Assembly: GCA_015075165.1 (NCBI GenBank)
Contig: JABTUY010000006.1
Location: 124,001-188,000, forward strand
DNA from: Ideonella sp.
Lineage (GTDB): Bacteria > Pseudomonadota > Gammaproteobacteria > Burkholderiales > Burkholderiaceae_C
DNA: 64,000 bases
Direction: 5' to 3'
Position 1 is the stretch's first letter; each line of letters begins with the position of its first letter. The position numbers and the translations under genes are program-made. This document shows positions 40,069 to 48,684 of this stretch, in pieces. The notes under the pieces are model-generated. The model saw nothing but the letters and a program-made list of their open reading frames with translations. It was not told where the DNA came from and did no database searches.

Positions 40069-40106
40069 GATCGAACGAGCGACGGCCGCTGCGACCAAGG
40101 GGGGCG

Positions 40107-41984
40107 ATGAACACGCTGCTGCAGCACGCGATGGTCCACCGGCCGGCCCGCCTGCTATGCGCCGCCGCGCTGGCGCTTGCGTCAGCGGTATCGGCTGGCC
40201 AGGCGCCAGCTCAAACGACCGGCCAAGCGACCCCCCCGGCGGCCGAACGCAAGGTGCTCAACCTCGCGTTCACGCGCGCCGAAACCAGCTTCGACCCGGC
40301 GCGCATCGTCGACCTGTATTCGCGCGTGATCACCGCGCACATCTTCGAGGCGCCGTACGGCTACGACCACCTGGCGCGGCCGGCGAAGTTCAAGCCGCTC
40401 ACCGCGGCGGGCATGCCCGAGCATTCGGACGACTTCCGCGTCTGGACGGTGCGCATCCAGCCGGGCATCTACTTCGCCGACGACCCGGCGTTCAAGGGCC
40501 GCCGCCGCGAGCTGGTGGCCGAGGACTACATCTACCAGCTCAAGCGCATCGTCGACCCGAAGAACAAGAGCCCGGTCGTCGCGTCGATCCTCGACACGCA
40601 TTACGTCGGGCTCAACGCGCTGCGCGAAGACGCCATCAAGAACAACAAGCCGTTCGACTACGACCAGCCGATCGAAGGGCTGAAGGCGATCGACCGCTAC
40701 ACGATCCGCTACACGCTCGAGCAGCCGCGCCCGCTGTTCATCGACAACCTCGCGGCGTCCGACCTGCTCGGCGCGGTGGCGCGCGAGGTGGTCGAGGCTT
40801 ACGGCGACCAGATCGACGCCCACCCGGTGGGCACCGGGCCGTTCAGGCTCAAGAGCTGGCGCCGCAGCTCCGAGATCGTGCTCGAACGCAACCCTGGCTA
40901 TCGCGACGTGCGCTACGACGCCGAGCCGGCGGCCGGCGATGCCGAGGGGCAGGCCATCTTGGCGCGCTTCAAGGGCCGGCGCCTGCCGATGATCGACGAG
41001 GTGCGGGTGTCGATCATCGAGCAGAGCCAGCCGATGTGGCTGGCGTTCCTGAACGGCCAGGTCGATGCGCTGGCCACCAACGCCGGCCGTGTGCCGCCCG
41101 ACTACCTCGGGCTGGCGATGCCCGGTGGGCACCTGGCGCCGTTCCTGGCCAGGCGCGGCATCCAGGGTAGGCGCAACCTGAACCCCGACAGCGGCCTCGC
41201 GTACTTCAACATGGACGACCCGCTGGTCGGCGGCTACACGCCCGAGAAGGTGGCGCTGCGCCGCGCGATCAGCCTGGGCTACGACGTCGACGTCGAGATC
41301 CGGCAGATCCGCCGCGGCGGCCTGCGCGCGCAGTCGCCGGTGGTGCCGCACACGATGGGCTACGACCCGGCGTTCAAGAGCGAGATGAGCGACTACGACC
41401 CGGCGCGGGCGCGGGCGCTGCTCGACCTGTACGGCTATGCCGACCGCGACGGCGACGGCTTTCGCGAGCAGCCCGACGGCCGGCCGCTGACGATCGAGAT
41501 GGCGAGTCAGCCCGACGACCAGTCGCGCAAGTTCGACGAGCTGTGGAAGAAGTGCATGACCGCGATCGGCATCCGCATCGTGTTCAAGCCGGCGCAGTGG
41601 CCCGAGAACCTGAAGGCCGCGCGCGCCGGCCGCATCCAGTTCTGGCAGCTCGGCTCGTCGGCCGCCGGCCCCGACGGGCAGGACGCGCTGGCGCGGTTGT
41701 ACGGCCCGCAGTCTGGCAGCCAGAACCTGGCACGCTTCAAGCTGCCGGCGTTCGACGCCATCTACCAGCGCATGCGCGTGCTCCCCGAAGGGCCCGAGCG
41801 CGACCGCTTGTTCTTCGAGGCCAAGCGGCTGGCGGTGGCGTACATGCCGTACCGCCACACCGCACACCGCATGGAGGCCGACCTGCTGCAGCCCTGGGTG
41901 GTGGGTTACCGCCGGCCGTTGTTCTGGCAGGACTGGTGGCACAAGATCGACATCGATGCGTCGAAGCGGACGCCAGGGCAGTGA
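40107..41984 (+). CDS. Extracellular solute-binding protein family 5 (third of three)
   Basis: A 625-residue third paralogue. I chose the ATG at 40107 because AAGGGGGG precedes it and the signal peptide (RPARLLCAAALALASAVSAG) follows directly; an ATG at 40065 that overlaps the stop of the second copy is the alternative. The blocks LAFTRAETSFDPARIVDLYS, GTGPFRLKSWRRSSEIVLER and GYDPAFKSEMSDYDPARAR recur. It completes the rightward SBP run and is followed after 62 bases by acetoacetyl-CoA synthetase with its own ribosome-binding site. Confidence 0.9.
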   Translation: MNTLLQHAMVHRPARLLCAAALALASAVSAGQAPAQTTGQATPPAAERKVLNLAFTRAETSFDPARIVDLYSRVITAHIFEAPYGYDHLARPAKFKPLTAAGMPEHSDDFRVWTVRIQPGIYFADDPAFKGRRRELVAEDYIYQLKRIVDPKNKSPVVASILDTHYVGLNALREDAIKNNKPFDYDQPIEGLKAIDRYTIRYTLEQPRPLFIDNLAASDLLGAVAREVVEAYGDQIDAHPVGTGPFRLKSWRRSSEIVLERNPGYRDVRYDAEPAAGDAEGQAILARFKGRRLPMIDEVRVSIIEQSQPMWLAFLNGQVDALATNAGRVPPDYLGLAMPGGHLAPFLARRGIQGRRNLNPDSGLAYFNMDDPLVGGYTPEKVALRRAISLGYDVDVEIRQIRRGGLRAQSPVVPHTMGYDPAFKSEMSDYDPARARALLDLYGYADRDGDGFREQPDGRPLTIEMASQPDDQSRKFDELWKKCMTAIGIRIVFKPAQWPENLKAARAGRIQFWQLGSSAAGPDGQDALARLYGPQSGSQNLARFKLPAFDAIYQRMRVLPEGPERDRLFFEAKRLAVAYMPYRHTAHRMEADLLQPWVVGYRRPLFWQDWWHKIDIDASKRTPGQ

Positions 41985-42046
41985 AACCGCTCTGACCACC
42001 CCCTGCGAATCGACCGCGCGAGCCCGAAGCCGCACAGGAGACGCCG

Positions 42047-44098
42047 ATGAGCACGCTGCCCGAACCGCAGATCACCCGCTACCAACGTTGGCTGCGCGAT
42101 ACGTATGGCCTGCAGTTCGCCGACTACGACGCGCTGTGGCGCTGGTCGGTGACCGACCTGGAGGCATTCTGGTCGTCGATGTGGTCGTACTTCGCGCTCG
42201 AATCGCCGACGCCGTTCGCGCGCGTGCTGGTCGACGAGCGCATGCCCGGCGCGCGCTGGTTCGACGGCGCGCAGGTCAACTATGCGCGCCAGGCGCTGCG
42301 CCACGCCGATGCCGCGCACGCCGCAGGGCACGCCGCGATCCTGTTCGCCGACGAGGCGATGCTCGGCGCCGGCGAGCTGCAGCGGGTGTCGTGGCCGCAG
42401 CTGCGCGTGCAGGTGGCGTCGTGCGCGGCGGCGTTGCGCCGCATGGGCGTGCGCGCGGGCGACCGCGTCTGCGCCTACTTGCCGAACCGGCCCGAGACCG
42501 CGGCCGTGTTCCTCGCCTGCGCCAGCATCGGTGCGATCTGGTCGATCTGCTCGCCCGACATGGGCCCGGTGGCGGTGCTCGACCGCTTCCGCCAGATCGA
42601 GCCGAAGGTGCTGTTCGCCTGCGACGGCTACCGCTACGGCGGCACGGCGCACGACCGCCGCGCCGTCGTGCGCGAGCTGGTCGAGCAGTTGCCGAGTGTG
42701 GCCCACCTGGTGCTGCAACCGCTGCTGCCGCCTGTGGCCGGCGCTGCGCCGGATGCGCTGGCGCTGCCGGCGCGCTGCGCGCTGCACGCGCTCGCACCGC
42801 TGCTGCAAGGCGATGCGCCGTTCGAGCCGGCGTGGCTGCCGTTCGACCATCCGCTGTGGGTGGTGTATTCCAGCGGCACCACCGGCTTGCCGAAGCCGAT
42901 CGTGCACGGCCACGGCGGCGTGATGGTCGAGATGCTCAAGCTCGCCACGCTGCACAACAACATCGGGCCTTCGGTGCAGACCGGCGAGCGCTTTCACTGG
43001 TACTCGAGCACCGGCTGGATCATGTGGAACTGCCAGGTCGGCGCGCTGCTCGGCGGCACCGCGATCTGCCTGTTCGACGGCAGCCCGGCGGGGCCGTCGA
43101 AAGCGCCCGACTGGACGACGCTGTGGCGCTTCGCCGCGCTCAGCGGTGCCACGTTCTTCGGCGCCGGCGCGGCGTTCTACGCCTCGTGCCTGAAGGCCGG
43201 CGTGGTGCCGAAGGCGGTGGCAGATCTGTCGGCGCTGCGCGCGCTCGGCTCCACCGGCTCGCCGCTGGCGCCCGAGTGCTACCGCTGGGCGTGGGCGAAC
43301 TGCCCGCAGGTCGACGGCCGCGACATCTGGCTCACCGCGATCAGCGGCGGCACCGACTTCGCCGGCGCGTTCATCGCCGGGCTGCCGACGCTGCCGGTGA
43401 TCGAAGGCGAGATGCAATGCCGCTGCCTCGGCGCCGCGGTGGAGGCGTGGAGCGAGCCCGACGCGAATGGCCGCGGCCGCAGCCTGGTCGACGAGGTGGG
43501 CGAGCTGGTGTGCACGCGACCGATGCCGTCGATGCCGCTGTACCTCTGGGGCGACGCCAGTGGGGAGCGTCTGCACGACAGCTACTTCGACGTCTACCCC
43601 GGCGTCTGGCGCCACGGCGACTGGATCCGCATCGTGCCGCACCTCGACCGCGGCGCCAGCGGCGCGATCATCTACGGCCGCAGCGACGCCACGATCAACC
43701 GGCACGGCGTGCGCATGGGCACCGCCGAGCTGTACCGCGCGGTCGAGGCGTTGCCCGAGGTGCTCGACAGCCTGGTGGTCGACCTCGAATACCTCGGCCG
43801 CGAGAGCTGGATGCCGCTGTTCGTCGTGCTGCGCGAGGGCCACGCGCTCGACGACGCGCTCACCGCGCGCATCAAGGCTGCGGTGCGCGCCGCGCTGTCA
43901 CCGCGCCACGTGCCGAGCGAGGTCTTCCAGGTGGCGGCGATCCCGCGCACGCTGTCGGGCAAGAAGATGGAGCTGCCGGTCAAGAAGCTGCTGATGGGCG
44001 CCGATGCCGCGGCCGTGCTCAAGCGCGACGCAATGGCCAACGCCGACAGCGTCGACTGGTTCATCGAACTGGCGCGGCAGCGCGCGGCGCGCGTCTGA
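42047..44098 (+). CDS. Acetoacetate-CoA ligase (acetoacetyl-CoA synthetase)
   Basis: A 683-residue AMP-forming ligase activating acetoacetate (or a similar acid) to its CoA ester, linked to polyhydroxybutyrate and ketone use in this group. The N-terminal ACAS-type domain (LWRWSVTDLEAFWSSMWSYF near residue 27) is followed by the AMP-binding motif VVYSSGTTGLPKP near 271, YSSTGWIMWN, GVWRHGDW near 522 and the acylation lysine motif LSGKKMELPVKKLL near 637. AGGAGA precedes the ATG. The length (650-690) and domain order fit AACS rather than acetyl-CoA synthetase. Confidence 0.9.
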   Translation: MSTLPEPQITRYQRWLRDTYGLQFADYDALWRWSVTDLEAFWSSMWSYFALESPTPFARVLVDERMPGARWFDGAQVNYARQALRHADAAHAAGHAAILFADEAMLGAGELQRVSWPQLRVQVASCAAALRRMGVRAGDRVCAYLPNRPETAAVFLACASIGAIWSICSPDMGPVAVLDRFRQIEPKVLFACDGYRYGGTAHDRRAVVRELVEQLPSVAHLVLQPLLPPVAGAAPDALALPARCALHALAPLLQGDAPFEPAWLPFDHPLWVVYSSGTTGLPKPIVHGHGGVMVEMLKLATLHNNIGPSVQTGERFHWYSSTGWIMWNCQVGALLGGTAICLFDGSPAGPSKAPDWTTLWRFAALSGATFFGAGAAFYASCLKAGVVPKAVADLSALRALGSTGSPLAPECYRWAWANCPQVDGRDIWLTAISGGTDFAGAFIAGLPTLPVIEGEMQCRCLGAAVEAWSEPDANGRGRSLVDEVGELVCTRPMPSMPLYLWGDASGERLHDSYFDVYPGVWRHGDWIRIVPHLDRGASGAIIYGRSDATINRHGVRMGTAELYRAVEALPEVLDSLVVDLEYLGRESWMPLFVVLREGHALDDALTARIKAAVRAALSPRHVPSEVFQVAAIPRTLSGKKMELPVKKLLMGADAAAVLKRDAMANADSVDWFIELARQRAARV

Positions 44099-44159
44099 AC
44101 AACTCCGAGGCGTACGCCGGCGTGGGAATAATCGCCGCCGCGATCGCGTACTCGCCATC

Positions 44160-44693
44160 GTGCAGCCCGACGACACGTTCCGCAACCAGCTGCTGGCGGT
44201 GATTCCGCGGCTGCGGCGCTATGCGCGCTCGCTGGTGTTCGACGCCGCTGCGGCCGACGACCTGGTGCAGACCGCGCTCGAGCGCTCGCTCGCGCACTGG
44301 CACCAGTTCGACCAGCGGCGCGACCTGCTGGTGTGGGTGCTGTCGATCGCGCACAACGCGCACCTCGACCAGCGGCGGCGCGATGCACGGCTGTCGGTGG
44401 TCGACCCCGAGCGCGCCAGCGCCGACCAGGATGCGCAAGGCGGCGACCCGGGCGTCGACGTGGGCCTGCGCATCGACCTCGTGCACGCGCTGGCCCGGTT
44501 GTCGCCCGAGCAGCGCGAGCCGCTGCTGCTGGTGTGCGTGGAGCAGCTCACCTATGCCGAGTGCGCCGAGGTGCTCGGCATCCCCCTGGGCACGGTGATG
44601 TCGCGCGTGTCGCGCGCCCGTGCCAGCCTGCGCATGTTTCTCGACGGCAGCGCGCGCCCCGGCGCCGCGCCGGGCCTGAGGCGGGTGATATGA
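44160..44693 (+). CDS. ECF-type RNA polymerase sigma factor
   Basis: A 177-residue sigma-70 family protein of the extracytoplasmic-function group. Region 2 (LRRYARSLVFDAAAADDLVQ, then LLVWVLSIAHNAHLDQRRR) recognises the -10 element. Region 4 (LSPEQREPLLLVCVEQLTYA, then LGIPLGTVMSRVSRARASLR) recognises the -35. The start is a GTG at 44160. Its stop overlaps the ATG of the anti-sigma gene (ATGA), the usual arrangement. The regulon and the signal are unknown; the neighbouring AmpG hints at cell-envelope stress, but this is only context. Confidence 0.92.
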   Translation: MQPDDTFRNQLLAVIPRLRRYARSLVFDAAAADDLVQTALERSLAHWHQFDQRRDLLVWVLSIAHNAHLDQRRRDARLSVVDPERASADQDAQGGDPGVDVGLRIDLVHALARLSPEQREPLLLVCVEQLTYAECAEVLGIPLGTVMSRVSRARASLRMFLDGSARPGAAPGLRRVI

Positions 44694-45577
44694 CCGGCGC
44701 CGACAGCCAACGCCCCGACGACACGCTGCTGTCGGCGTGGCTCGACGGTGAGCTCGACGGTGCCGAGGTCGCCCGCGTGCACGCCTGGCTGCAACAGCAC
44801 CCCGACGATGCGGCGCGCGTGCGGCTGTGGGCGGCCGACCGCGATGCGCTGCGCGCGCGCTTCGCCGCCACCGCCGACGAGCCGCTGCCGCCGCGCCTGG
44901 CGCAGGCGGTGTGGCGGCGTGCGGCGCGGCCCGCTTGGCGCGCATGGCCGCAGGCCGTGGCAGCGCTGCTGCTACTCGCGCTGGGCGGGGTGGGCGGCGC
45001 GCTGTGGCGCGGCGCGGCCGATCACGCGGCCGATCGCCTGCCCGCTGGCGCGCCCGATCACACGGCCGCGCCAGGCGATGCAGCGGCCGCTGCGCCGGCG
45101 TGGACGCAGCGCGCCGCGGTGGCGCACGCGGTCTACGCGCCGGAAGAGCGCCACCCGGTCGAGGTCAGCGTGCGCGACGGCGACGCCGCGCACCAGCGCG
45201 AGCAGGAAACGCACTTGGCGCGCTGGCTGACGCGGCGGCTGTCGGTGCCGGTGAAGCTGTTCGACCTGCGCGATCAGGGCTTCGAACTCGTCGGCGGGCG
45301 GCTGCTGCCCGACGCCGCCGGCCCGAGCGCCCAGCTGATGTACCAGGATGCCGCCGGCCAGCGGGTCACGGTGTACCTGCGCAAGTCCGAGCAGCACACG
45401 CCGGCAGCGTTCCGCTTCGAGCGCGAGGGCAACCTCAGCCTGTTCTACTGGGTCGAAGGCCCCTGCGGCTACGCGCTGGTGGGCCCGCAATCGCGCGAGC
45501 GGCTGCTGACGCTGGCCGAGGCGATCTACCGACAGGATCAGCCTGCGGGCGCGCCCGCTGCACCCGCCTCGCGTTGA
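44690..45577 (+). CDS. Transmembrane anti-sigma factor
   Basis: A 295-residue protein. An N-terminal cytoplasmic segment with SAWLDGELDGAEVARVHAWL (residues 15-34) is the usual anti-sigma start; no HxxxCxxC zinc motif is present, so it is not a ZAS type. One membrane helix at ~85-106 (WPQAVAALLLLALGGVGGAL) is followed by a ~180-residue extracytoplasmic domain (VPVKLFDLRDQGFELVGGRL, QRVTVYLRKSEQ) like that of transmembrane regulators such as PrtR/FecR-type or RsiW-type proteins. It presumably holds the upstream sigma factor inactive until an envelope signal arrives. Confidence 0.85.
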   Translation: MTGADSQRPDDTLLSAWLDGELDGAEVARVHAWLQQHPDDAARVRLWAADRDALRARFAATADEPLPPRLAQAVWRRAARPAWRAWPQAVAALLLLALGGVGGALWRGAADHAADRLPAGAPDHTAAPGDAAAAAPAWTQRAAVAHAVYAPEERHPVEVSVRDGDAAHQREQETHLARWLTRRLSVPVKLFDLRDQGFELVGGRLLPDAAGPSAQLMYQDAAGQRVTVYLRKSEQHTPAAFRFEREGNLSLFYWVEGPCGYALVGPQSRERLLTLAEAIYRQDQPAGAPAAPASR

Positions 45578-45648
45578 GCGTGTCGGCCGTTGTGCGGGCC
45601 GCGCGCGCGACGCCCGGTTCCGGCCGGGCCGCTCTCTAGAATCCGCCG

Positions 45649-47226
45649 ATGCCTACTCTGCCCGCGGCCACCGCCGCCCGCACGCGCGCGGCCTCGGCGC
45701 GCCGCCTGTTCGTCGTTACCGTGCTGGGCTTCGCGTCGGGGCTGCCGCTGGCGCTGACCGGCCAGGCGCTGCAGGCGTGGCTGAGCATGGACGGCATCGA
45801 CATCGCGACCATCGGCTTCCTCAGCCTGGTGGGGCTGCCGTACACGTTCAAGTTCCTGTGGGCGCCGTTGATGGACCGCTTCGAGCTGCTGCCGCAACTG
45901 GGCCGGCGCCGCGGCTGGCTGGTGGCGACGCAGCTCGCGCTGGCGCTCACGCTGTGGGCGCTGGCGGCGACATCGCCGCAGCACTCGCTGCAGGTGTTCG
46001 CGCTGCTGGCGGTGGCGGTGGCGTTCGTCTCGGCGTCGCAGGACGTGGTGATCGATGCCTATCGCACCGATCTGCTGCACGCCAGCGAACGCGGCCTCGG
46101 CTCGTCGCTGAACGTGCTGGGCTACCGGCTGGCGATGATCGTCTCCGGCGGCATCGCGCTGATCTGGACCGATCCGACGCAAGGCGGCGGCTGGACCTGG
46201 GGTGAGGTCTATCGCGTGATGGCGTGGCTGATGGCCGGCAGCGCGGTGTTCTCGCTGCTCGCGCTGCCGCCGCTGGCGCCGACCGGCGGCGCGCGCAGCG
46301 TCGCGCGGCACGACGTGGTGGGCTTTCTCGCGGTGCTGGCCGCGGTGGCGCTCGGCTACGCGCTGACGCAGCGCTTCGGCGGCGCGATCGCGCGCGTACT
46401 GCTGTCGCCGTGGCTCGAACACAGCACGCTGCCGGCCGCGCTGCGCGCGCGCTGGGTCGACCTGGCCACGCTGCTGTTGGGCATCGCGTTCACGCTGCCG
46501 CTGGCCGCGTGGGCGGCGCGCAAGGCGAGGTTCGAAACGCTGCTGTCGGGGCTGGCGAACTACTTCGCGCAGCCGGGCGCCACCGGCTTCCTGGTGTTCA
46601 TCGTGCTGTACAAGCTGGGCGACGCGTTCGCAGGCTCGCTGATGACGCCGTTCTTGCTGCAGGCCATGACCTACAGCCCGGCCGAGGTCGGCGTGGTCAA
46701 CAAGATCATCGGGCTGTGGCTGACGATCGGCGGCGCGCTGCTCGGTGGCGCGCTGATGCTCAAGCTCGGCCTGTGGCGCGCGCTGCTCGCGTTCGGCGTG
46801 CTGCAGATGGTGAGCAACGTCGGCTTCTGGTGGCTGGCGTCGGCCGGCAAGGGCCAGCTCGGCGGCCTGACGATTCCGGCCTTCGACATCGGCATCGTGC
46901 AGCTCGCGCACGACACGCCGGTCGATGGCGGCCTGCTGCTGGCGATTGCGGCCGAGAACATCGCCAGCGGCATGGGCACCGCGGCGTTCGTCGCGTTCCT
47001 GATGGCGCTGTGCAACCAGCGCTTCACCGCCACGCAGTTCGCGATGCTGAGCGCGTTCGCGTCGGTCGGCCGCGTCTGGGTCGGGCCGCTGGCCGGCGTG
47101 CTGGCCGAGGCGATCGGCTGGCCCACGTTCTTCGTCGTCTCCACCGTGCTGGCCGCGCCGGCGCTGCTGATGCTGTGGTGGATGCGCGCGCCGATGCGCG
47201 CGCTCGAGCCGGAGCGCCTGAAATGA
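45649..47226 (+). CDS. ampG: AmpG family muropeptide permease
   Basis: A 525-residue MFS transporter that imports anhydro-muropeptides for cell-wall recycling. About 12-14 membrane helices are visible. AmpG-typical stretches are LPLALTGQALQAWLSMDGID near residue 26, GLPYTFKFLWAPLMDRF near 63 and SQDVVIDAYRTDLL near 126. The N-terminal tail is short and basic. It is followed by repeat copy C, which starts at its TGA, and by an IS630 insertion. Cell-wall genes cluster further right (mre operon). A role in beta-lactamase induction is known for AmpG elsewhere but cannot be judged here. Confidence 0.88.
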   Translation: MPTLPAATAARTRAASARRLFVVTVLGFASGLPLALTGQALQAWLSMDGIDIATIGFLSLVGLPYTFKFLWAPLMDRFELLPQLGRRRGWLVATQLALALTLWALAATSPQHSLQVFALLAVAVAFVSASQDVVIDAYRTDLLHASERGLGSSLNVLGYRLAMIVSGGIALIWTDPTQGGGWTWGEVYRVMAWLMAGSAVFSLLALPPLAPTGGARSVARHDVVGFLAVLAAVALGYALTQRFGGAIARVLLSPWLEHSTLPAALRARWVDLATLLLGIAFTLPLAAWAARKARFETLLSGLANYFAQPGATGFLVFIVLYKLGDAFAGSLMTPFLLQAMTYSPAEVGVVNKIIGLWLTIGGALLGGALMLKLGLWRALLAFGVLQMVSNVGFWWLASAGKGQLGGLTIPAFDIGIVQLAHDTPVDGGLLLAIAAENIASGMGTAAFVAFLMALCNQRFTATQFAMLSAFASVGRVWVGPLAGVLAEAIGWPTFFVVSTVLAAPALLMLWWMRAPMRALEPERLK

Positions 47227-47345
47227 ATCACCCCCGTTGCCCCTTCGGCGCTTCCCCCTCGGAGGGGACCGAGGAGTGGGCGCGTCTCGCGGCCACGCGG
47301 CCTGCAAGGCCCGCCAGCGGCCCCGCAAAGCCGGATCCGCGGCGG
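47224..47345 (+). repeat. Stop-codon-associated intergenic repeat, copy C
   Basis: It starts with the ampG stop codon (TGAATCACCCCC), continues CTTCGGCGCTTCCCCCTCGG-AGGGG, and ends GCAAAGCCGGATCCGCGGC. It is longer than the other copies because of a ~35-base insertion (GACCGAGGAGTGGGCGCG region, about 47267-47310) between the second and third hairpin blocks. Confidence 0.7.
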
Positions 47346-47463
47346 CTCTCGGCTGTGTCGGTTCATGCGTCGAGGGTCGCGCGAACCGAGGTAGAGCAAC
47401 TGAAGTAAGCCACGCGGGTCGGCCGACGAGGCCGCATCGGCGTTGCAGCCATTGCGCTGCCTA

Positions 47464-48627
47464 GTGTAGTGTTTGGTTGTTGAGTGAACTTAAATGAACT
47501 ACCTCGCTCCAATGCTCCACTTCGGTGTGCATTGGAGCGAGCAATTGCGAGTTGCGCCGGTTGTGGAGTTGAGCCAGGAGCAGGAGGCCGAGTTGACCAA
47601 GCTGGCGCGCTCCAAGCGCACCAGCGTGAGGCTGGCGCAGCGAGCGCAGATTGTGTTGCTGGCTGCGCAGGGCATGATGAACAAGGACATCGCCCGGCAG
47701 CTGAGCGTGGGGCGCGTGCAGGTTGCGCGCTGGCGCGAGCGCTATGTCCAATTCGGTCTCCAAGGGATCGAGCGAGACTTGCCACGCGGAGCGCCGCCGC
47801 TGAAGGTGGATGTGCAAAGACTGGTTGCACTGACCACGCAGAGCAAGCCGGCGGCGGCCACACACTGGAGCACGCGCAAGATGGCCGCCGAGCTGGGCGT
47901 CAGCGCCAGCACCGTGATGCGGCACTGGCAGGCCAATGGCCTGAAGCCGCACGTGGTGCGCGGCTTCAAGGTCTCGCGCGACCCGAAGTTCGTCGAAAAG
48001 CTCGAGGACATCGTGGGCCTGTACATGTCCCCGCCCGAGCACGCCTTGGTGCTGTGCTGCGACGAGAAGAGCCAGGTGCAGGCGCTGGACCGCACGCAGC
48101 CGGGCCTGCCGCTGAAGAAGGGCCGCGCGCAGACGCTGACGCACGACTACAAGCGCCACGGCACGACCACGCTGTTCGCCGCGCTCAACGTGCTCGACGG
48201 CCAGGTCATCGGCCAGTGCCAGCAGCGCCACACCCACGCCGAGTGGCTGAAGTTCCTGCGCAAGATCGACCGCGAGACGCCCAAGGACAAGACGCTGCAC
48301 CTGATTGCCGACAACTACGCCACGCACAAGCACCCGGCGGTGCAGCAATGGCTGGCCAGGCACCCGCGCTTCAACATGCACTTCACGCCAACCTCGGCGT
48401 CGTGGCTGAACATGGTGGAGCGCTTCTTCCGTGATCTGACCACCGAGCGGCTGCGCAGAGGGGTGTTCTGCAGCGTGCCCGAACTCGTAGCGGCCATCGA
48501 CGAATACGTCGCCCATCACAACACCGATCCGAAACCGTTCATCTGGACCAAGAGCGCACGCGACATCCTGCAGAAGGTGATTCGTGCCAACGCGCGCTTA
48601 AGTTCCAAGCAGAACGAAACACTGCAC
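47464..48627 (+). mobile_element. IS630-family insertion sequence, intact
   Basis: Element of 1164 bases between TA dinucleotides (47462-47463 and 48628-48629), as expected for IS630/Tc1-mariner target duplication. The terminal inverted repeats of about 30 bases are imperfect: the left reads GTGTAGTGTTTGGTT and the reversed right GTGCAGTGTTTCGTT, both ending near AACTTAA. It carries one transposase and no passenger gene. It sits between ampG and the M48 protease gene, 55 bases from the latter, and may affect that gene's promoter. Confidence 0.85.
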
Positions 48628-48630
48628 TAG
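47494..48630 (+). CDS. IS630 family transposase
   Basis: A 378-residue transposase. The N-terminal helix-turn-helix (SVRLAQRAQIVLLAAQGMMN then IARQLSVGRVQVARWRERY) is followed by a linker and the DDE catalytic domain: Asp in LCCDEKSQVQAL near residue 190, Asp in HLIADNYATHKHP near 271, and Glu in SWLNMVERFFRDL about 35 residues later. All three are present, so it is probably active. The last sense codon (CAC) is the end of the element; the stop TAG is made from the duplicated TA plus the next chromosomal G. The Met at 47512 is an alternative start. Confidence 0.92.
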   Translation: MNYLAPMLHFGVHWSEQLRVAPVVELSQEQEAELTKLARSKRTSVRLAQRAQIVLLAAQGMMNKDIARQLSVGRVQVARWRERYVQFGLQGIERDLPRGAPPLKVDVQRLVALTTQSKPAAATHWSTRKMAAELGVSASTVMRHWQANGLKPHVVRGFKVSRDPKFVEKLEDIVGLYMSPPEHALVLCCDEKSQVQALDRTQPGLPLKKGRAQTLTHDYKRHGTTTLFAALNVLDGQVIGQCQQRHTHAEWLKFLRKIDRETPKDKTLHLIADNYATHKHPAVQQWLARHPRFNMHFTPTSASWLNMVERFFRDLTTERLRRGVFCSVPELVAAIDEYVAHHNTDPKPFIWTKSARDILQKVIRANARLSSKQNETLH

Positions 48631-48684
48631 AATGAACGAGCCGGCGCCGGCGCGCGCATCGCGCCCGAGCCCCTGGATGCCACG

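Noticed and set aside
38229-40106. Upstream extension of the third binding protein to give 1251 residues
   Set aside because: The extension is the off-frame shadow of the second binding protein; a signal peptide and a ribosome-binding site mark the true start at 40107.
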